Assembly: GCA_023137125.1 (NCBI GenBank)
Contig: JAGLPW010000138.1
Span: 1-40,524, forward strand
Length of the DNA: 40,524 bases
Source: Candidatus Cloacimonadota bacterium
GTDB taxonomy: Bacteria; Cloacimonadota; Cloacimonadia; Cloacimonadales; TCS61
Direction of reading: 5' to 3'
The position numbers and the translations under genes are program-made. Numbering within the stretch: position 1 is the first letter of the stretch; every line of letters begins with the position of its first letter. The notes under the pieces were generated by a model. That model saw only the letters and a list, made by a program, of their open reading frames with translations. It had not been told where the DNA came from and did no database searches. Positions 14,949-23,131 of the stretch are shown here, piece by piece.

Positions 14949-15345
14949 TAATTATTAAATATGTTAGGGTTGATTTAATTTTAAGATTTTGAATAAAGGA
15001 TAACTACTAATTATGCATGAGAAAGGAAGAAAATATTTTGTCATTGTCCCCGAAAACTGATCCAAACTTAATGTGTAAAAGTGTGTAAAATTACTATTAT
15101 ATGTAAGTTAGCAAGAAAATGCCAATAATAAACTAATAAAAATAAAACCTAAGAAAAAATCTTCTTTATTAAAATTCTGCAAATAGTTTTGCTAATGTTT
15201 AGGAGCTTTGAATTTTAGAACGTGAAATTGAAGAATCAGTTGGATGGATATGGGAATTCTACACTTGTCTCTCCCTTTTATCGCTTCTTTAATGGCAATC
15301 TGGATAAAGATATCTAATATTTCAGCACATCATTCTGAACTATTG
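14949..15345. other. Intergenic stretch with repeat A and a motif shared with 34.8 kb
   Basis: TTTTGAATAAAGGATAACTA (14988-15007) recurs at about 34838-34857. A family A copy with a shortened B follows (15038-15125). A 55-codon ORF at 15244-15411 has a hydrophobic segment but no ribosome site and runs into the convergent gene's 3' end; I do not call it. Nothing else is evident. Confidence 0.6.
15038..15125 (+). repeat. Repeat A with truncated B (copy 2)
   Basis: ATTGTCCCCGAAAACTGATC, then AACTTAATGTGTAAAAGTG, then TATGTAAGTTAGCAAG and a B copy that stops after AAAATGCCAA. Almost identical to the 35469 copy until the break. Confidence 0.85.
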
Positions 15346-16020
15346 TCAGATAACATCATAGTGATCTATCAAGATGATATCCATCACGAATGCTATTATA
15401 TTCACGCTTAGAAGTAATGCTAATCCCCATATGGAGTAGATGTCTGGAATGAATTTCCGCAGGCAAAGAATAGTGACAATGAGTAATGAATTCATAACAG
15501 CCCAAGCCCAAGGTATGGCTTCTCGATGCCATGCTTTGAAAACGAGTCCGAGTAACCATTGAGAGAAAATCCAAATCACGTCCACACAATACAGAAAAAT
15601 GAGCAAATCGATGAAATCGACTGACACGGTTCTGTTTATTGCAATGGATGAAAGACCACCCAGAAAGCACAACAGTAAAGTTTGGATTGTAATGATGAGA
15701 AAGTCATAGAGCCATATGTCACCACGCATCTTCACAATATGCTCACTTTGGAGGTGGAGTTGGTTACCTATGAAAAATCGCATGCTCGTAAAGAAGAACG
15801 TGAATGCAAGAAAAAGAGCTCCGAGTGTGATACCATTGGTGCGAATAGATTCTCTAACTGGCGTGAACATTTCAGTATAGGCCATTCCGATCAACATAGC
15901 GATGAACACTGAGGCAATTATGTTCCTCTTCTCAATTAGTGAGGAATCTTTGCCTTCGCGGAATTCCGGATGCAAAAGGTTGTGGATTGTACTCTTCGTG
16001 GGATTTGATTCATTCGTCAT
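15346..16020 (-). CDS. Six-TM membrane protein, unknown
   Basis: The ATG at 16020 has GGAG 9 bases ahead; the longer frame starts with TTG and lacks support. About 224 residues with six hydrophobic segments, for example IIASVFIAMLIGMAYTEMF, ALFLAFTFFFTSMRFFI, FLIITIQTLLLCFLGGL and LLIFLYCVDVIWIFSQWLLG. The short soluble N terminus (about 45 residues) is charged. Its base composition is visibly less AT-rich than its neighbours and it is on the opposite strand, both signs of separate acquisition. It sits alone between two family A repeats, as if a single-gene cassette. Function unknown. Confidence 0.7.
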   Translation of the reverse strand: MTNESNPTKSTIHNLLHPEFREGKDSSLIEKRNIIASVFIAMLIGMAYTEMFTPVRESIRTNGITLGALFLAFTFFFTSMRFFIGNQLHLQSEHIVKMRGDIWLYDFLIITIQTLLLCFLGGLSSIAINRTVSVDFIDLLIFLYCVDVIWIFSQWLLGLVFKAWHREAIPWAWAVMNSLLIVTILCLRKFIPDIYSIWGLALLLSVNIIAFVMDIILIDHYDVI

Positions 16021-16217
16021 ATCTTGACTCCATACTATACATCGCAAAATACTGCGAGTATCACAATATATTACCCTTATATCTTAGCTTAGTTATATCA
16101 TTGATTATTATAACATAGTTTACTTTTTTTATCATAATACAATAAAAGTTATTAATAAATTCAAGAGTCAAGTAATTTAATATCTTAATAACAAAAAATA
16201 TTTGTACTAATATTTAT

Positions 16218-16434
16218 TTGACGTAGTCCCTGCAAACTGATCCAAACCTAATGCGTAATAATGTGTAAATTTACTATTCTATATAAGTTAGGAAGAAAAT
16301 GCCAAACCGCTGCAACTTTTCTAATTAAATCAATCATGTATTGCCGTAAGTTATCCATTGATCTGTTACCTTACAAGTTCCAAATTATGGGCTGTAACGG
16401 CTCATCATATTGAATAGGTTAAATACTATTATTC
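16218..16434 (+). repeat. Composite repeat A-B-C (copy 3)
   Basis: A: TTGACGTAGTCCCTGCAAAC with CCAAACCTAATGCGTAATA. B: AATGCCAAACCGCTGCAAC (16298-16316). C: ATCTGTTACCTTACAAGTTC with GGGCTGTAACGGCTCATC and GGTTAAATACTATTATTCT. The C tail here ends in CATCATTC, so the TTGACA seen in two other copies is missing. Confidence 0.8.
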
Positions 16435-16728
16435 TCATCATTCTTATAATTAAAACCCATTAATCGCGGCTTCAGTTTAAGAAGCTTCATTATACAAATA
16501 AATAGCAGATAAATATAAATGTTTTGACAATTTTTTTTAATTTTTTTTATTCAATTTATAAATCAATGTATAATAGATTGAACTTTAAAATTTTTATCAT
16601 TGCGATAAATGTACGATATTAAATAAGTAATTTTCATTATAGAAAACATTAGAGAATTCAGTAAGATGTAAATATAGTCCCAAATAAAACAGGTAAAAAA
16701 CGATAAATAAAAAATGAAAGAGGTAATA

Positions 16729-16842
16729 ATGGATCCCAATAGTCCTTCAGGAATCTACAAATGCACAAAATGTAAGAATATTGAAACACATATCCAGGGA
16801 GAAGAATTTGCTCCATGCTCAGAATGTGATACTAATTCATGA
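16729..16842 (+). CDS. Tiny zinc-ribbon protein (37 residues)
   Basis: ATG at 16729 with GAGG 5 bases upstream; an in-frame ATG at 16714 is less well placed. The product MDPNSPSGIYKCTKCKNIE.. has CTKC and, 19 residues on, CSEC, with THIQGEEFAPC before it. This GIYxCxxC...GexFpPCxxC pattern is that of a widespread family of very small zinc-ribbon proteins. It is followed by a B-D repeat. Function unknown, but the composition argues for a real gene. Confidence 0.65.
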   Translation: MDPNSPSGIYKCTKCKNIETHIQGEEFAPCSECDTNS

Positions 16843-16919
16843 ATAGTAATTGAAAAGGATAGTTAATCTAATGCCATGCTAACGGACAACATAAGTGAAG
16901 CAATTCCTACAGCATACAA

Positions 16920-17065
16920 AAAATGCCAAACCACTACAACTTTATTACTCAATAAAACTATAATTCATTCTAATTGCATTAAATAACAACTAAAGTTACC
17001 CAATCAAATTCTCCATTCACTCTATATATCCAGATATGTTTATTATAAAAGATACTATGTTTAGG
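16920..17065 (+). repeat. B-D leader (copy ahead of the binding-protein/channel fusion)
   Basis: B (AATGCCAAACCACTACAAC) is followed by AATTCATTCTAATTGCATT, AAAGTTACCCAATCAAATTC and CATTCACTCTATATATC, then AAGATACTATGTTTAGGAGA. The last part matches the HNH leader at 12452, including its ribosome site, but the HNH start codon is lost. Confidence 0.8.
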
Positions 17066-19375
17066 AGAAATCATTTCAGCAAGACAGAAAATATAGAAGT
17101 AAGTTGTATATTTACTCAACAATTGAATAGATTTATAATTCTTCTGATGCTAGTTTTAGTTAGCATTTCGATTTTCGCTGATGAAGAAATCGTACATCTG
17201 AGATTAGGCACAGCATCAAAAGAAGGAAACTATTTTCCATTAGGTGTAAGTATAAGTTCTCTTATTGATTCTGCGCAAACGGATTTTATAATTGAAGTGA
17301 TTGAAACAAAAGGTTCAGTTGATAATATTGAAAAATTATCACAAGGGCAGATCGATCTTGCAATAGTTCAAAATGATATCTGTTTTTTTGCAGAAAATGG
17401 ATTGGAGCCATTTACAAAAGATATTAGAAATCTGGTTGGTATAATGTCTTTGTATTTGGAACCAATTTATTTACTAACTAATGATTCTTCATTTAATGAT
17501 TTAACGAAATTGATTAACAATAAAGTTAACGTTGGTCCAATCGGTAGTGGTCTGCATATTGATGCGAAAATAATTCTAAATTCGCAAAATTTATGGTCTA
17601 ATACAATAAAGAAATATGATTCACCTATTAATGGAATTGATGAACTTGTTCAAGGTAACATAAATGCTGCTTTCACAAACGTAATACCAGAATCCCAAAA
17701 ACAATGCATTATCAACGGAGATGTCAGCTTTATACCTATTTCTTCAAGTATTATATCAAAATTAGAAAAAACATATCCATATTTCACAACTTGTGATATT
17801 AATGAATCCGGAGTTATAGATTTCTCACAAAAGACAATAGCTGTTAAATCACTCTTGATATGTCATAAGGATCTAGATAAAGATATTATTTTCAATTTAA
17901 CTAAACTAATATATGAGAATATTGAAACTTTAGATTTTCCGCTACAAAGAATATCGAGAATTCGTGAAGATATAGTTAAATCAATGTCTTTGAAAGAATT
18001 TCATCCCGGCTCTAAAAAATACTTACAAGATATTGGGATTTTACGATCACAATCATTATTTAGATATTTGTGGCTAGTATTATTTATTATCACATCAGTA
18101 ATATGTATTGTTGTCTTGCTAAATGTTATTTTAATCCCAAAATCTTTTAGAACTCACAGATATGTCAGTCTTAATACGAAAATGTTAAGAAGCATTACAA
18201 GTCTACATAATTTTGTTTCCCAACACAAGTATTTATTTATTCTGATTTGTGTTTTAACAGCATATTTTACAGTGATAATTTTTGTAAAACGAATTGAGCA
18301 TAATTGGGCAATTCAGCATAATTTAATAAGCAATTTTGACAATCAATCATTTAAACTAAATTTATTGTGGATGTTCATTTTTGGAAGTAGTGGATATAAC
18401 GATAATTTATTTCCCAGCAGTCCATTAGCAAAATTCCTGGTTACGTTTATTCCACTTATAGGAATAGGTGGTTTTCTTTCAATGGTGGGCTTCTTAACTT
18501 CAGATAATATTAAGAATAGGCTTTTAAAAGCAAGAGGAGTGAGGTCAAAAATGTTTAAAGATCATATAATTTTATGTGGATGGAACAAGAATGTTCCCTA
18601 CATAATTAATAATTTGATGCATCAGAATATTTTATATAAAAAACCGATTGTAGTATTAGCAGAAGTAGATGATGAATATCCACTTAAAAATAACAACATT
18701 AATCATGATCTTGTAACATATGTGCGAGGTCATGCGACTAATAAAAACGATTTAGATCGAGCTAATATTCGGGAGGCGGATATTGCAATTATTATTGCTG
18801 ATTCAAATTCTTCTGAACCAGATGCAACAAGTATTTTAAAAATTTTAACAATCGAAAAATATGGACATGAACTAGAAGAGCAGGGAAAAAGAAAAAATCG
18901 AGAGAATATCTATACAATTGCTGAAATTCAAAATGCTGATAATTTTCAAACTGCTTACGATGCCCATGTTGATGAAATAATCTCTCTCGAAAATATTAAA
19001 TCGAAAATTCTCGTTCAATCAATATTAAATCCAGGAGTTTCAAAAGTCATTAATGAAATATTGACTTACAATGAATTTAATGATATTTATTCTATTAATT
19101 TGGATAGAAAAAGTAGCTTGATTGAGTATACTTTTGATGAGATATTAGTGAAATTGCGTGAAAATAATATCTTACTTTTGTCAATAAGTATTGGGAATCA
19201 TAAAAGTCGAAAAGAGCAACTGGTAATTCAGAAGAAGTATGGCTTGAATAGGACTGTTCTAACTAATCCAATTACACAAAATGAATTGAGTTATAAAACA
19301 AAAGAGGGTGATATTTTAATAGTGTTAGCCCAGTATGAAAAAACTATTAAAAATGCTTTGAAAGCAATATCATAA
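17036..19375 (+). CDS. TAXI-type binding protein / K+-channel-like pore / TrkA-N (RCK) fusion
   Basis: 779 residues. A signal/TM segment (RFIILLMLVLVSISIFA, 32-48) precedes a TAXI/NMT1-type solute-binding domain at about 54-325 (LRLGTASKEGNYFPLG, QIDLAIVQND, GPIGSGLHIDAK). A TM helix follows (345-365), then a two-helix pore module (398-418 and 464-486). Its pore loop, SSGYNDNLFPSSPLAK (451-466), aligns with the GYGD filter region of K+ channels, with an N replacing the second G. A TrkA-N/RCK domain (508-779, HIILCGWNKN) resembles CASTOR/POLLUX-type channels. The layout suggests ligand-gated ion flux, as in GluR0. The start is uncertain: ATGs at 17036 and 17057 both lie in the D leader. Confidence 0.8.
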   Translation: MFIIKDTMFRRNHFSKTENIEVSCIFTQQLNRFIILLMLVLVSISIFADEEIVHLRLGTASKEGNYFPLGVSISSLIDSAQTDFIIEVIETKGSVDNIEKLSQGQIDLAIVQNDICFFAENGLEPFTKDIRNLVGIMSLYLEPIYLLTNDSSFNDLTKLINNKVNVGPIGSGLHIDAKIILNSQNLWSNTIKKYDSPINGIDELVQGNINAAFTNVIPESQKQCIINGDVSFIPISSSIISKLEKTYPYFTTCDINESGVIDFSQKTIAVKSLLICHKDLDKDIIFNLTKLIYENIETLDFPLQRISRIREDIVKSMSLKEFHPGSKKYLQDIGILRSQSLFRYLWLVLFIITSVICIVVLLNVILIPKSFRTHRYVSLNTKMLRSITSLHNFVSQHKYLFILICVLTAYFTVIIFVKRIEHNWAIQHNLISNFDNQSFKLNLLWMFIFGSSGYNDNLFPSSPLAKFLVTFIPLIGIGGFLSMVGFLTSDNIKNRLLKARGVRSKMFKDHIILCGWNKNVPYIINNLMHQNILYKKPIVVLAEVDDEYPLKNNNINHDLVTYVRGHATNKNDLDRANIREADIAIIIADSNSSEPDATSILKILTIEKYGHELEEQGKRKNRENIYTIAEIQNADNFQTAYDAHVDEIISLENIKSKILVQSILNPGVSKVINEILTYNEFNDIYSINLDRKSSLIEYTFDEILVKLRENNILLLSISIGNHKSRKEQLVIQKKYGLNRTVLTNPITQNELSYKTKEGDILIVLAQYEKTIKNALKAIS

Positions 19376-19509
19376 CTAGAAGATAAGAATTTCATTTATT
19401 TATCATTTGGTCTAGTTGTAAATTACGTTAGTGTTTTAATTAAGAATCAGTTAGTATTTAAGACTTGAGTATTCGTGTCAGCAAAAATGTTAATTTACTG
19501 GAGGATTAC

Positions 19510-20691
19510 ATGAACTTGGTTGAAGTCTTAGGTTTAATTGCAACAATAATTAGTATTAGTTCATTTATCTACTATTTGATAAGAAGAAAAACTCCAACAA
19601 AAATAAAATGGAGAGAAGCTGAAAAAGCAGCAACAATTATTGTCGATAAAATGATAACTAATAACTATAAACCAACGTTAATATTCGGGATAGGTAGAGG
19701 AGGAGCCATATTTGGGTCTTTGATATCTGGTAGTTTTGGACATATACCATTATTAGTTGTAGATAGAAATTACAAATGGAGTGAAAATGGAAGAACGGAA
19801 GAGTTAAATTTACAATTAAATTTACCTATAACTTTTTTACATAAAGTCTTGTTAGTTGCAGGAGAGTCACATAGTGGAAGTACAATGAGATGTTTTGTGA
19901 ATTATCTAGAAAAAATAAAAGCAACTTCAATAAAGAAAGCTGTTCTTTTTCTAGAAGATGATTGTCCAATTAAAATTGATTATTTTGGTCTAAGATCTGC
20001 TAATAATAAGATTCTCATGCCTTGGATGTCTTCCTCACGATATTTAAGATCAGATCGTGTTTCAACTTTATCAATAAGACCAAAAGATAATTATAAAATA
20101 ACTGTTTTTTTTGTTCGTCATGCTCAAACATATTCTGGAGAGGATATTTTCACCGGAAGAAATGATTATGGGTTGAGTATTAAAGGAATTACTGAAGCCT
20201 TGGAATGTGGTCACTCATTCATTTCACATAATATTAAGAACATTTATTCAAGTCCTTTAGGAAGAGCAATGAAAACTGCAAAGATAATTAATGATTTTAT
20301 ACCCGAAGCAAATTTCAATGAAAATGAAAAACTACAAGAAATAAATTATGGGGACTGGGAAGGTCTTTCTAGAAAAAACATCAAGAAAACTTTTCCAAAG
20401 CTCTATGCTTCTTGGGAAAATGATCCAATTAGCAATATCCCACCAAATTCTGAAACACCTGAACAAACTTTAAACAGAATTAAGTTTTTTTTAGAGATGA
20501 TTGTTGATAATTTTTTTGGATCTGAGAATGTGGAAATCATAGCAGTTTCACATAAGACCTTAATTAGAATATTACATACTTTTTTATTAAATGATTCATT
20601 ATCAAATTATAGAAAGTATAATATTAGCAATTGCCAAAGAACAAAAATTCAATATGATGGTAAAAAGTGGATTCTTTCGGATGAGAATTAA
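19510..20691 (+). CDS. TM - phosphoribosyltransferase - histidine phosphatase fusion
   Basis: The ATG at 19510 has CTGGAGG upstream; a longer TTG frame from 19465 has no such site. 393 residues: one TM helix (3-23), a type I PRTase-like domain (about 40-180) with GIGRGGAIFG (60-69) and VLLVAGESHSGSTM (113-126), which replaces the usual acidic PRPP loop VDDxxxTG with AGESHSG, then a histidine phosphatase domain with RHAQT (H204), SSPLGRAMKTA (R252), EINYGDWEG (E277) and a second His in SHKTL. It lies 134 bp after the channel fusion with the same orientation and a membrane anchor, so the two may act as a pair. The loss of the PRPP acidic pair suggests sensing or another ligand. Confidence 0.8.
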   Translation: MNLVEVLGLIATIISISSFIYYLIRRKTPTKIKWREAEKAATIIVDKMITNNYKPTLIFGIGRGGAIFGSLISGSFGHIPLLVVDRNYKWSENGRTEELNLQLNLPITFLHKVLLVAGESHSGSTMRCFVNYLEKIKATSIKKAVLFLEDDCPIKIDYFGLRSANNKILMPWMSSSRYLRSDRVSTLSIRPKDNYKITVFFVRHAQTYSGEDIFTGRNDYGLSIKGITEALECGHSFISHNIKNIYSSPLGRAMKTAKIINDFIPEANFNENEKLQEINYGDWEGLSRKNIKKTFPKLYASWENDPISNIPPNSETPEQTLNRIKFFLEMIVDNFFGSENVEIIAVSHKTLIRILHTFLLNDSLSNYRKYNISNCQRTKIQYDGKKWILSDEN

Positions 20692-20737
20692 TAAAATAAA
20701 AGAATTCATACTTTTGTGAAATCTGAGAGTTTAAAAA

Positions 20738-20930
20738 TTGACGTTGTCTCTTTAATCTGGTTCAAACTGCTAAACTATAAAAATTAACTATTATACATAA
20801 ATTATCAAGAAAATACTAAACTGCTGCAACTTTTAATACTCAATAATATAATTCATTCTAATTGCATTAAATAACTACTAAAGTTACCCAATCAAATTCT
20901 TTATTCACTCTATACATATAAGAATAGATA
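20738..20930 (+). repeat. Composite repeat A-B-D (copy 4)
   Basis: A is divergent (TTGACGTTGTCTCTTTAATC). B is AATACTAAACTGCTGCAAC. D follows: AATTCATTCTAATTGCATT, then TAAAGTTACCCAATCAAATT and ATTCACTCTATACATATAAG. It ends just before the HNH gene. Confidence 0.8.
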
Positions 20931-20957
20931 ATGAATACAATAAAGCAGGAGGATAGA

Positions 20958-21263
20958 ATGAACAGATGTTATAGTACCGATGCTGAAGGATATCCATATG
21001 ATCAATCTATGAGATTGCGAGTTTGGGAAAAAGGAACTATTGTGTCCGGATATAATGCAAAAGAATTCAGAAAGGATATTTACGGGTATTGGATTAAATT
21101 TAAAGAATACGGTAACATCATGTCTGGAAACGGATGGGAGATAGATCATATTAAACCAGCATCTCAGGGTGGATCAGACGATATTGGTAATCTGCATCCC
21201 TTACAATGGAAGAATAACCGTAAAAAAGCTGATAATTATCCCTGGAATGTATGGGATTGTTAA
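20958..21263 (+). CDS. Intact small HNH endonuclease
   Basis: 101 residues from the ATG at 20958, which has CAGGAGG seven bases upstream; the upstream ATG at 20931 lacks one. The C-terminal half has the HNH motif: DHIKPASQGGSDDIGNLHPL (H64, N78) and the last N at 87 (WKNNRKKAD). The N-terminal part (YPYDQSMRLRVWEKGTIVSG) is shared with the truncated copy at 12453. Small HNH proteins nick DNA and may drive homing or recombination of their surroundings. It shares its leader with another module, so it may mobilise this region; that is inference. Confidence 0.88.
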   Translation: MNRCYSTDAEGYPYDQSMRLRVWEKGTIVSGYNAKEFRKDIYGYWIKFKEYGNIMSGNGWEIDHIKPASQGGSDDIGNLHPLQWKNNRKKADNYPWNVWDC

Positions 21264-21314
21264 TAAATGAATTAGGAATTAAAATGCAGTTTAAAACTGC
21301 GAGGAGAAATTATC

Positions 21315-21497
21315 ATGAAACGATTATTATGTTGTATTGCATGGATAGTCGGAGCCGTCGTTCTCATCATCACTTATTATCTATGTATCATGTTTTCAAG
21401 TATCTTTATTGGACCAAGTAGAGCACAAAAGCATTGTCAGCCAATCCTCGACAGGTTAACAAAGCTAGCTAATTGCTGTGCCGGCAAAGAAGACTAA
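21315..21497 (+). CDS. Small membrane protein (60 residues)
   Basis: GAGGAG lies 9 bases before the ATG. The N-terminal half is one hydrophobic span (LLCCIAWIVGAVVLIITYYL) extending to IMFSSIFIG, and the C-terminal half is soluble, with LDRLTKLANCC. Downstream of the HNH gene and just upstream of another tiny membrane ORF with a stop; a set of phage-like small membrane proteins is one possibility. No family recognised. Confidence 0.55.
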   Translation: MKRLLCCIAWIVGAVVLIITYYLCIMFSSIFIGPSRAQKHCQPILDRLTKLANCCAGKED

Positions 21498-21498
21498 A

Positions 21499-21612
21499 AT
21501 GGAAGAGAATGAAACTAAGCCCTGTTACTGAATCCCAATAGCTTTAGCGGTGCTCGGTGGGCTCTGTTTTATATTGAGGAAATTATTACGCAAGAGACAT
21601 ATCCGGAAGTAA
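21499..21612 (+). pseudogene. Small TM protein gene interrupted by one in-frame TGA
   Basis: ATG at 21499 gives MEENETKPCY, then TGA (21529-21531), and the same frame continues IPIALAVLGGLCFILRKLLR KRHIRK to TAA at 21610-21612. The second part is a perfect short TM helix with a basic tail, so the frame looks real. TGA probably replaced TGG (Trp). It could be a point-mutation pseudogene or a recoded stop. It starts one base after the previous stop. Confidence 0.55.
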
Positions 21613-21625
21613 TGAATCCGGATAT
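21599..21625 (+). terminator. Hairpin at the end of the small membrane genes
   Basis: ATATCCGGA (21599-21607) and TCCGGATAT (21617-21625) form a perfect 9-bp stem with a 9-base loop across the last stop codon. No T-run follows, so it may be a processing or weak termination structure. Confidence 0.4.
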
Positions 21626-21640
21626 TGCTGTTCATTAACT

Positions 21641-21748
21641 CATTGAGCCGTTACTCCACAAGCCCCAAATTGTAGGTTGTAACGGCTTATCTTATTTAAT
21701 AAGTTAAATACTATTATTCTTGACACTAAAATCACTAAAATCATTTAT
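21641..21748 (+). repeat. Repeat C with promoter-like tail (ahead of the sigma-like gene)
   Basis: TGAGCCGTTAC (21644-21654) pairs with GTAACGGCT (21678-21686) around CAAGCCCCAAATTGTAGGTT. The tail AAGTTAAATACTATTATTCT is followed by TTGACA (21720-21725), 17 bases, and ATTTAT (21743-21748). The tail may be a mobile promoter. Same arrangement at 35604. Confidence 0.65.
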
Positions 21749-21820
21749 TTCATGGTTTCGGATTTATTTGATTCTATCATCATGAGTTTTTCAACAAAAT
21801 TATAAAACAAGGAATAAATC

Positions 21821-22747
21821 ATGAATGAAGAAATTTATAGTTTAGTTCGTAATAATGCCTTCAATCTAGCAAATTCAATGATACGAAATTATCATGATGC
21901 TGAAGACATCGCCCAAATTGTTTCTTTAAAGTATCTGCTTAATCAAGAAGAAATTCTTAATCCTATAGCCTGGAGTTTTAAGGTTACGAAAAATGAAGTT
22001 TATGGTAGATCTAAAAAGAATAAGAATTCAGAAGTTTTATTGCAGAAAGAAGCAATAGAGAGTTTTGAAGAAAAAAAACTGGAAAATGTAATGGGTAAAA
22101 TTCAGGATTATGATAAGCTGGTCAGTCTAGATGAAGCAAAGCAGCTTCTTTCCCGTGATGATTATAGGATATTCAGACTCTGGGAGAAAAGTAATTATAA
22201 AGTCTCAAAAGTATCGAAATTATTAGGTCTATCCTATCATTCATCTCATACCAGAGTATACAAAATGAAAAGGAATCTCAGAGCCCAGAAATTAAAGCAT
22301 GAAGGCTATACTACTTCAAAAGACATCATAGATTATAATACTAATAAGAAAATAGTTAAATTTATTAAGATGTTTGTGGATAAGATGAATTCCAATGATC
22401 TTAAATCACTTCATTCATATTTAGAACATATACCAAAAGAGGAAATTGAGTGTTTAGATATTGTAAAAGTTCTGAATTATGATATTAAACTTAAAGATAA
22501 CATGATCCATGAAATACTCCTGCCTTATTTTGATTCAAAAAATAAAGTACAATTTTGTGGTGTAAGATTTAAAATAGATAAACATAGAAGAATAAAAGTA
22601 ACAGAATTTATTTCCAAACCAAAATCAGTTTTAGCTGTTCCCAAACCCCATAAACCATTTCTTGAAAAACTACCTAAGGAAGAGAAAGGCATCATCCAAA
22701 ACAAAATTGCTGACATAAGAAATATCTTGCAGGAGGATCCACCATAA
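21821..22747 (+). CDS. ECF sigma-factor-like protein with C-terminal extension
   Basis: 308 residues. Region 2-like helices at about 8-66 (NYHDAEDIAQIVSLKYLLNQ, FKVTKNEVYGRSKK) and a region 4-like HTH at 118-172 (YRIFRLWEKSNYKVSKVSKL, LSYHSSHTRVYKMKRNLR). A further 130 residues at the C terminus have no recognisable fold. It resembles a truncated ECF sigma factor or a sigma-like regulator. It is preceded by a C repeat with a promoter-like tail and followed by a strong hairpin; the next genes are a small secreted protein and large secreted proteins, which it could control. Confidence 0.7.
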   Translation: MNEEIYSLVRNNAFNLANSMIRNYHDAEDIAQIVSLKYLLNQEEILNPIAWSFKVTKNEVYGRSKKNKNSEVLLQKEAIESFEEKKLENVMGKIQDYDKLVSLDEAKQLLSRDDYRIFRLWEKSNYKVSKVSKLLGLSYHSSHTRVYKMKRNLRAQKLKHEGYTTSKDIIDYNTNKKIVKFIKMFVDKMNSNDLKSLHSYLEHIPKEEIECLDIVKVLNYDIKLKDNMIHEILLPYFDSKNKVQFCGVRFKIDKHRRIKVTEFISKPKSVLAVPKPHKPFLEKLPKEEKGIIQNKIADIRNILQEDPP

Positions 22748-22796
22748 TCGTATATTTTTAAAGGTGATAGTCGCTATAGTCACCCAATATAAGTAA

Positions 22797-22836
22797 GAAA
22801 AACCTCTTACGTTTAACAAAAACGTAGGAGGTTTTT
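22797..22836 (+). terminator. Terminator-like hairpin that holds the next gene's ribosome site
   Basis: AAAAACCTC (22798-22806) plus ACGTTT pair with AAACGT and GGAGGTTTTT (22827-22836), around a loop containing AACA. The U-run makes it a good intrinsic terminator after the sigma-like gene. The 3' arm contains AGGAGG, 7 bases before the ATG at 22838. Folding would therefore also hide the ribosome site. Confidence 0.75.
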
Positions 22837-22837
22837 T

Positions 22838-23056
22838 ATGTTTAAGAAAACGATCATCCTCATTTTAACTGTTCTGTTTCTTTCAGTATCGTCAATTAAT
22901 TATGCTTCGGATCCACCAACTTTTGAAGATCTTGTTGCTTACTATCCTGAAATCCAATTTGAAGATCTTAATAACTACAATTATACAATCCAGGAGCATG
23001 GCATTGATTACTATTTAGTGAAAATTGATGGTGAAATTTACATTGTTGAGCTCTGA
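22838..23056 (+). CDS. Small secreted acidic protein
   Basis: 72 residues: signal peptide FKKTIILILTVLFLSVSSI, cleavage probably after NYA (about 24), and an acidic mature part of about 48 residues (TFEDLVAYYPEIQFEDLNNY, EHGIDYYLVKIDGEIYIVEL). No family recognised. Its ribosome site lies in the 3' arm of the preceding hairpin, so expression is probably controlled or low. It precedes the gingipain-like gene by 232 bp. Confidence 0.6.
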   Translation: MFKKTIILILTVLFLSVSSINYASDPPTFEDLVAYYPEIQFEDLNNYNYTIQEHGIDYYLVKIDGEIYIVEL

Positions 23057-23131
23057 ATTAGGTTTCAATTTGATTAAAGAATTGACTCAAATTCATTTTG
23101 TTATTTATCTTAACAAAAAGTTAATTCTTTT

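Larger units (their letters stand above)
16021..17035. other. Kilobase mostly non-coding, holding repeats and a tiny zinc-ribbon gene
   Basis: AT-rich spacer. It contains the A-B-C composite (16218-16434), the zinc-ribbon ORF (16729-16842) and the B-D leader (from 16920). Between 16435 and 16713 there are long A/T runs but no recognisable gene or terminator. Confidence 0.6.

Noticed and set aside
15244-15411. 55-codon ORF with a hydrophobic segment
   Set aside because: No ribosome site, and its second half overlaps the convergent six-TM gene; likely chance.
15356-15912. Alternative frames of 104 and 76 residues over the six-TM gene
   Set aside because: The frame at 15346-16020 has six clear TM helices and an RBS; the others have no such signals.
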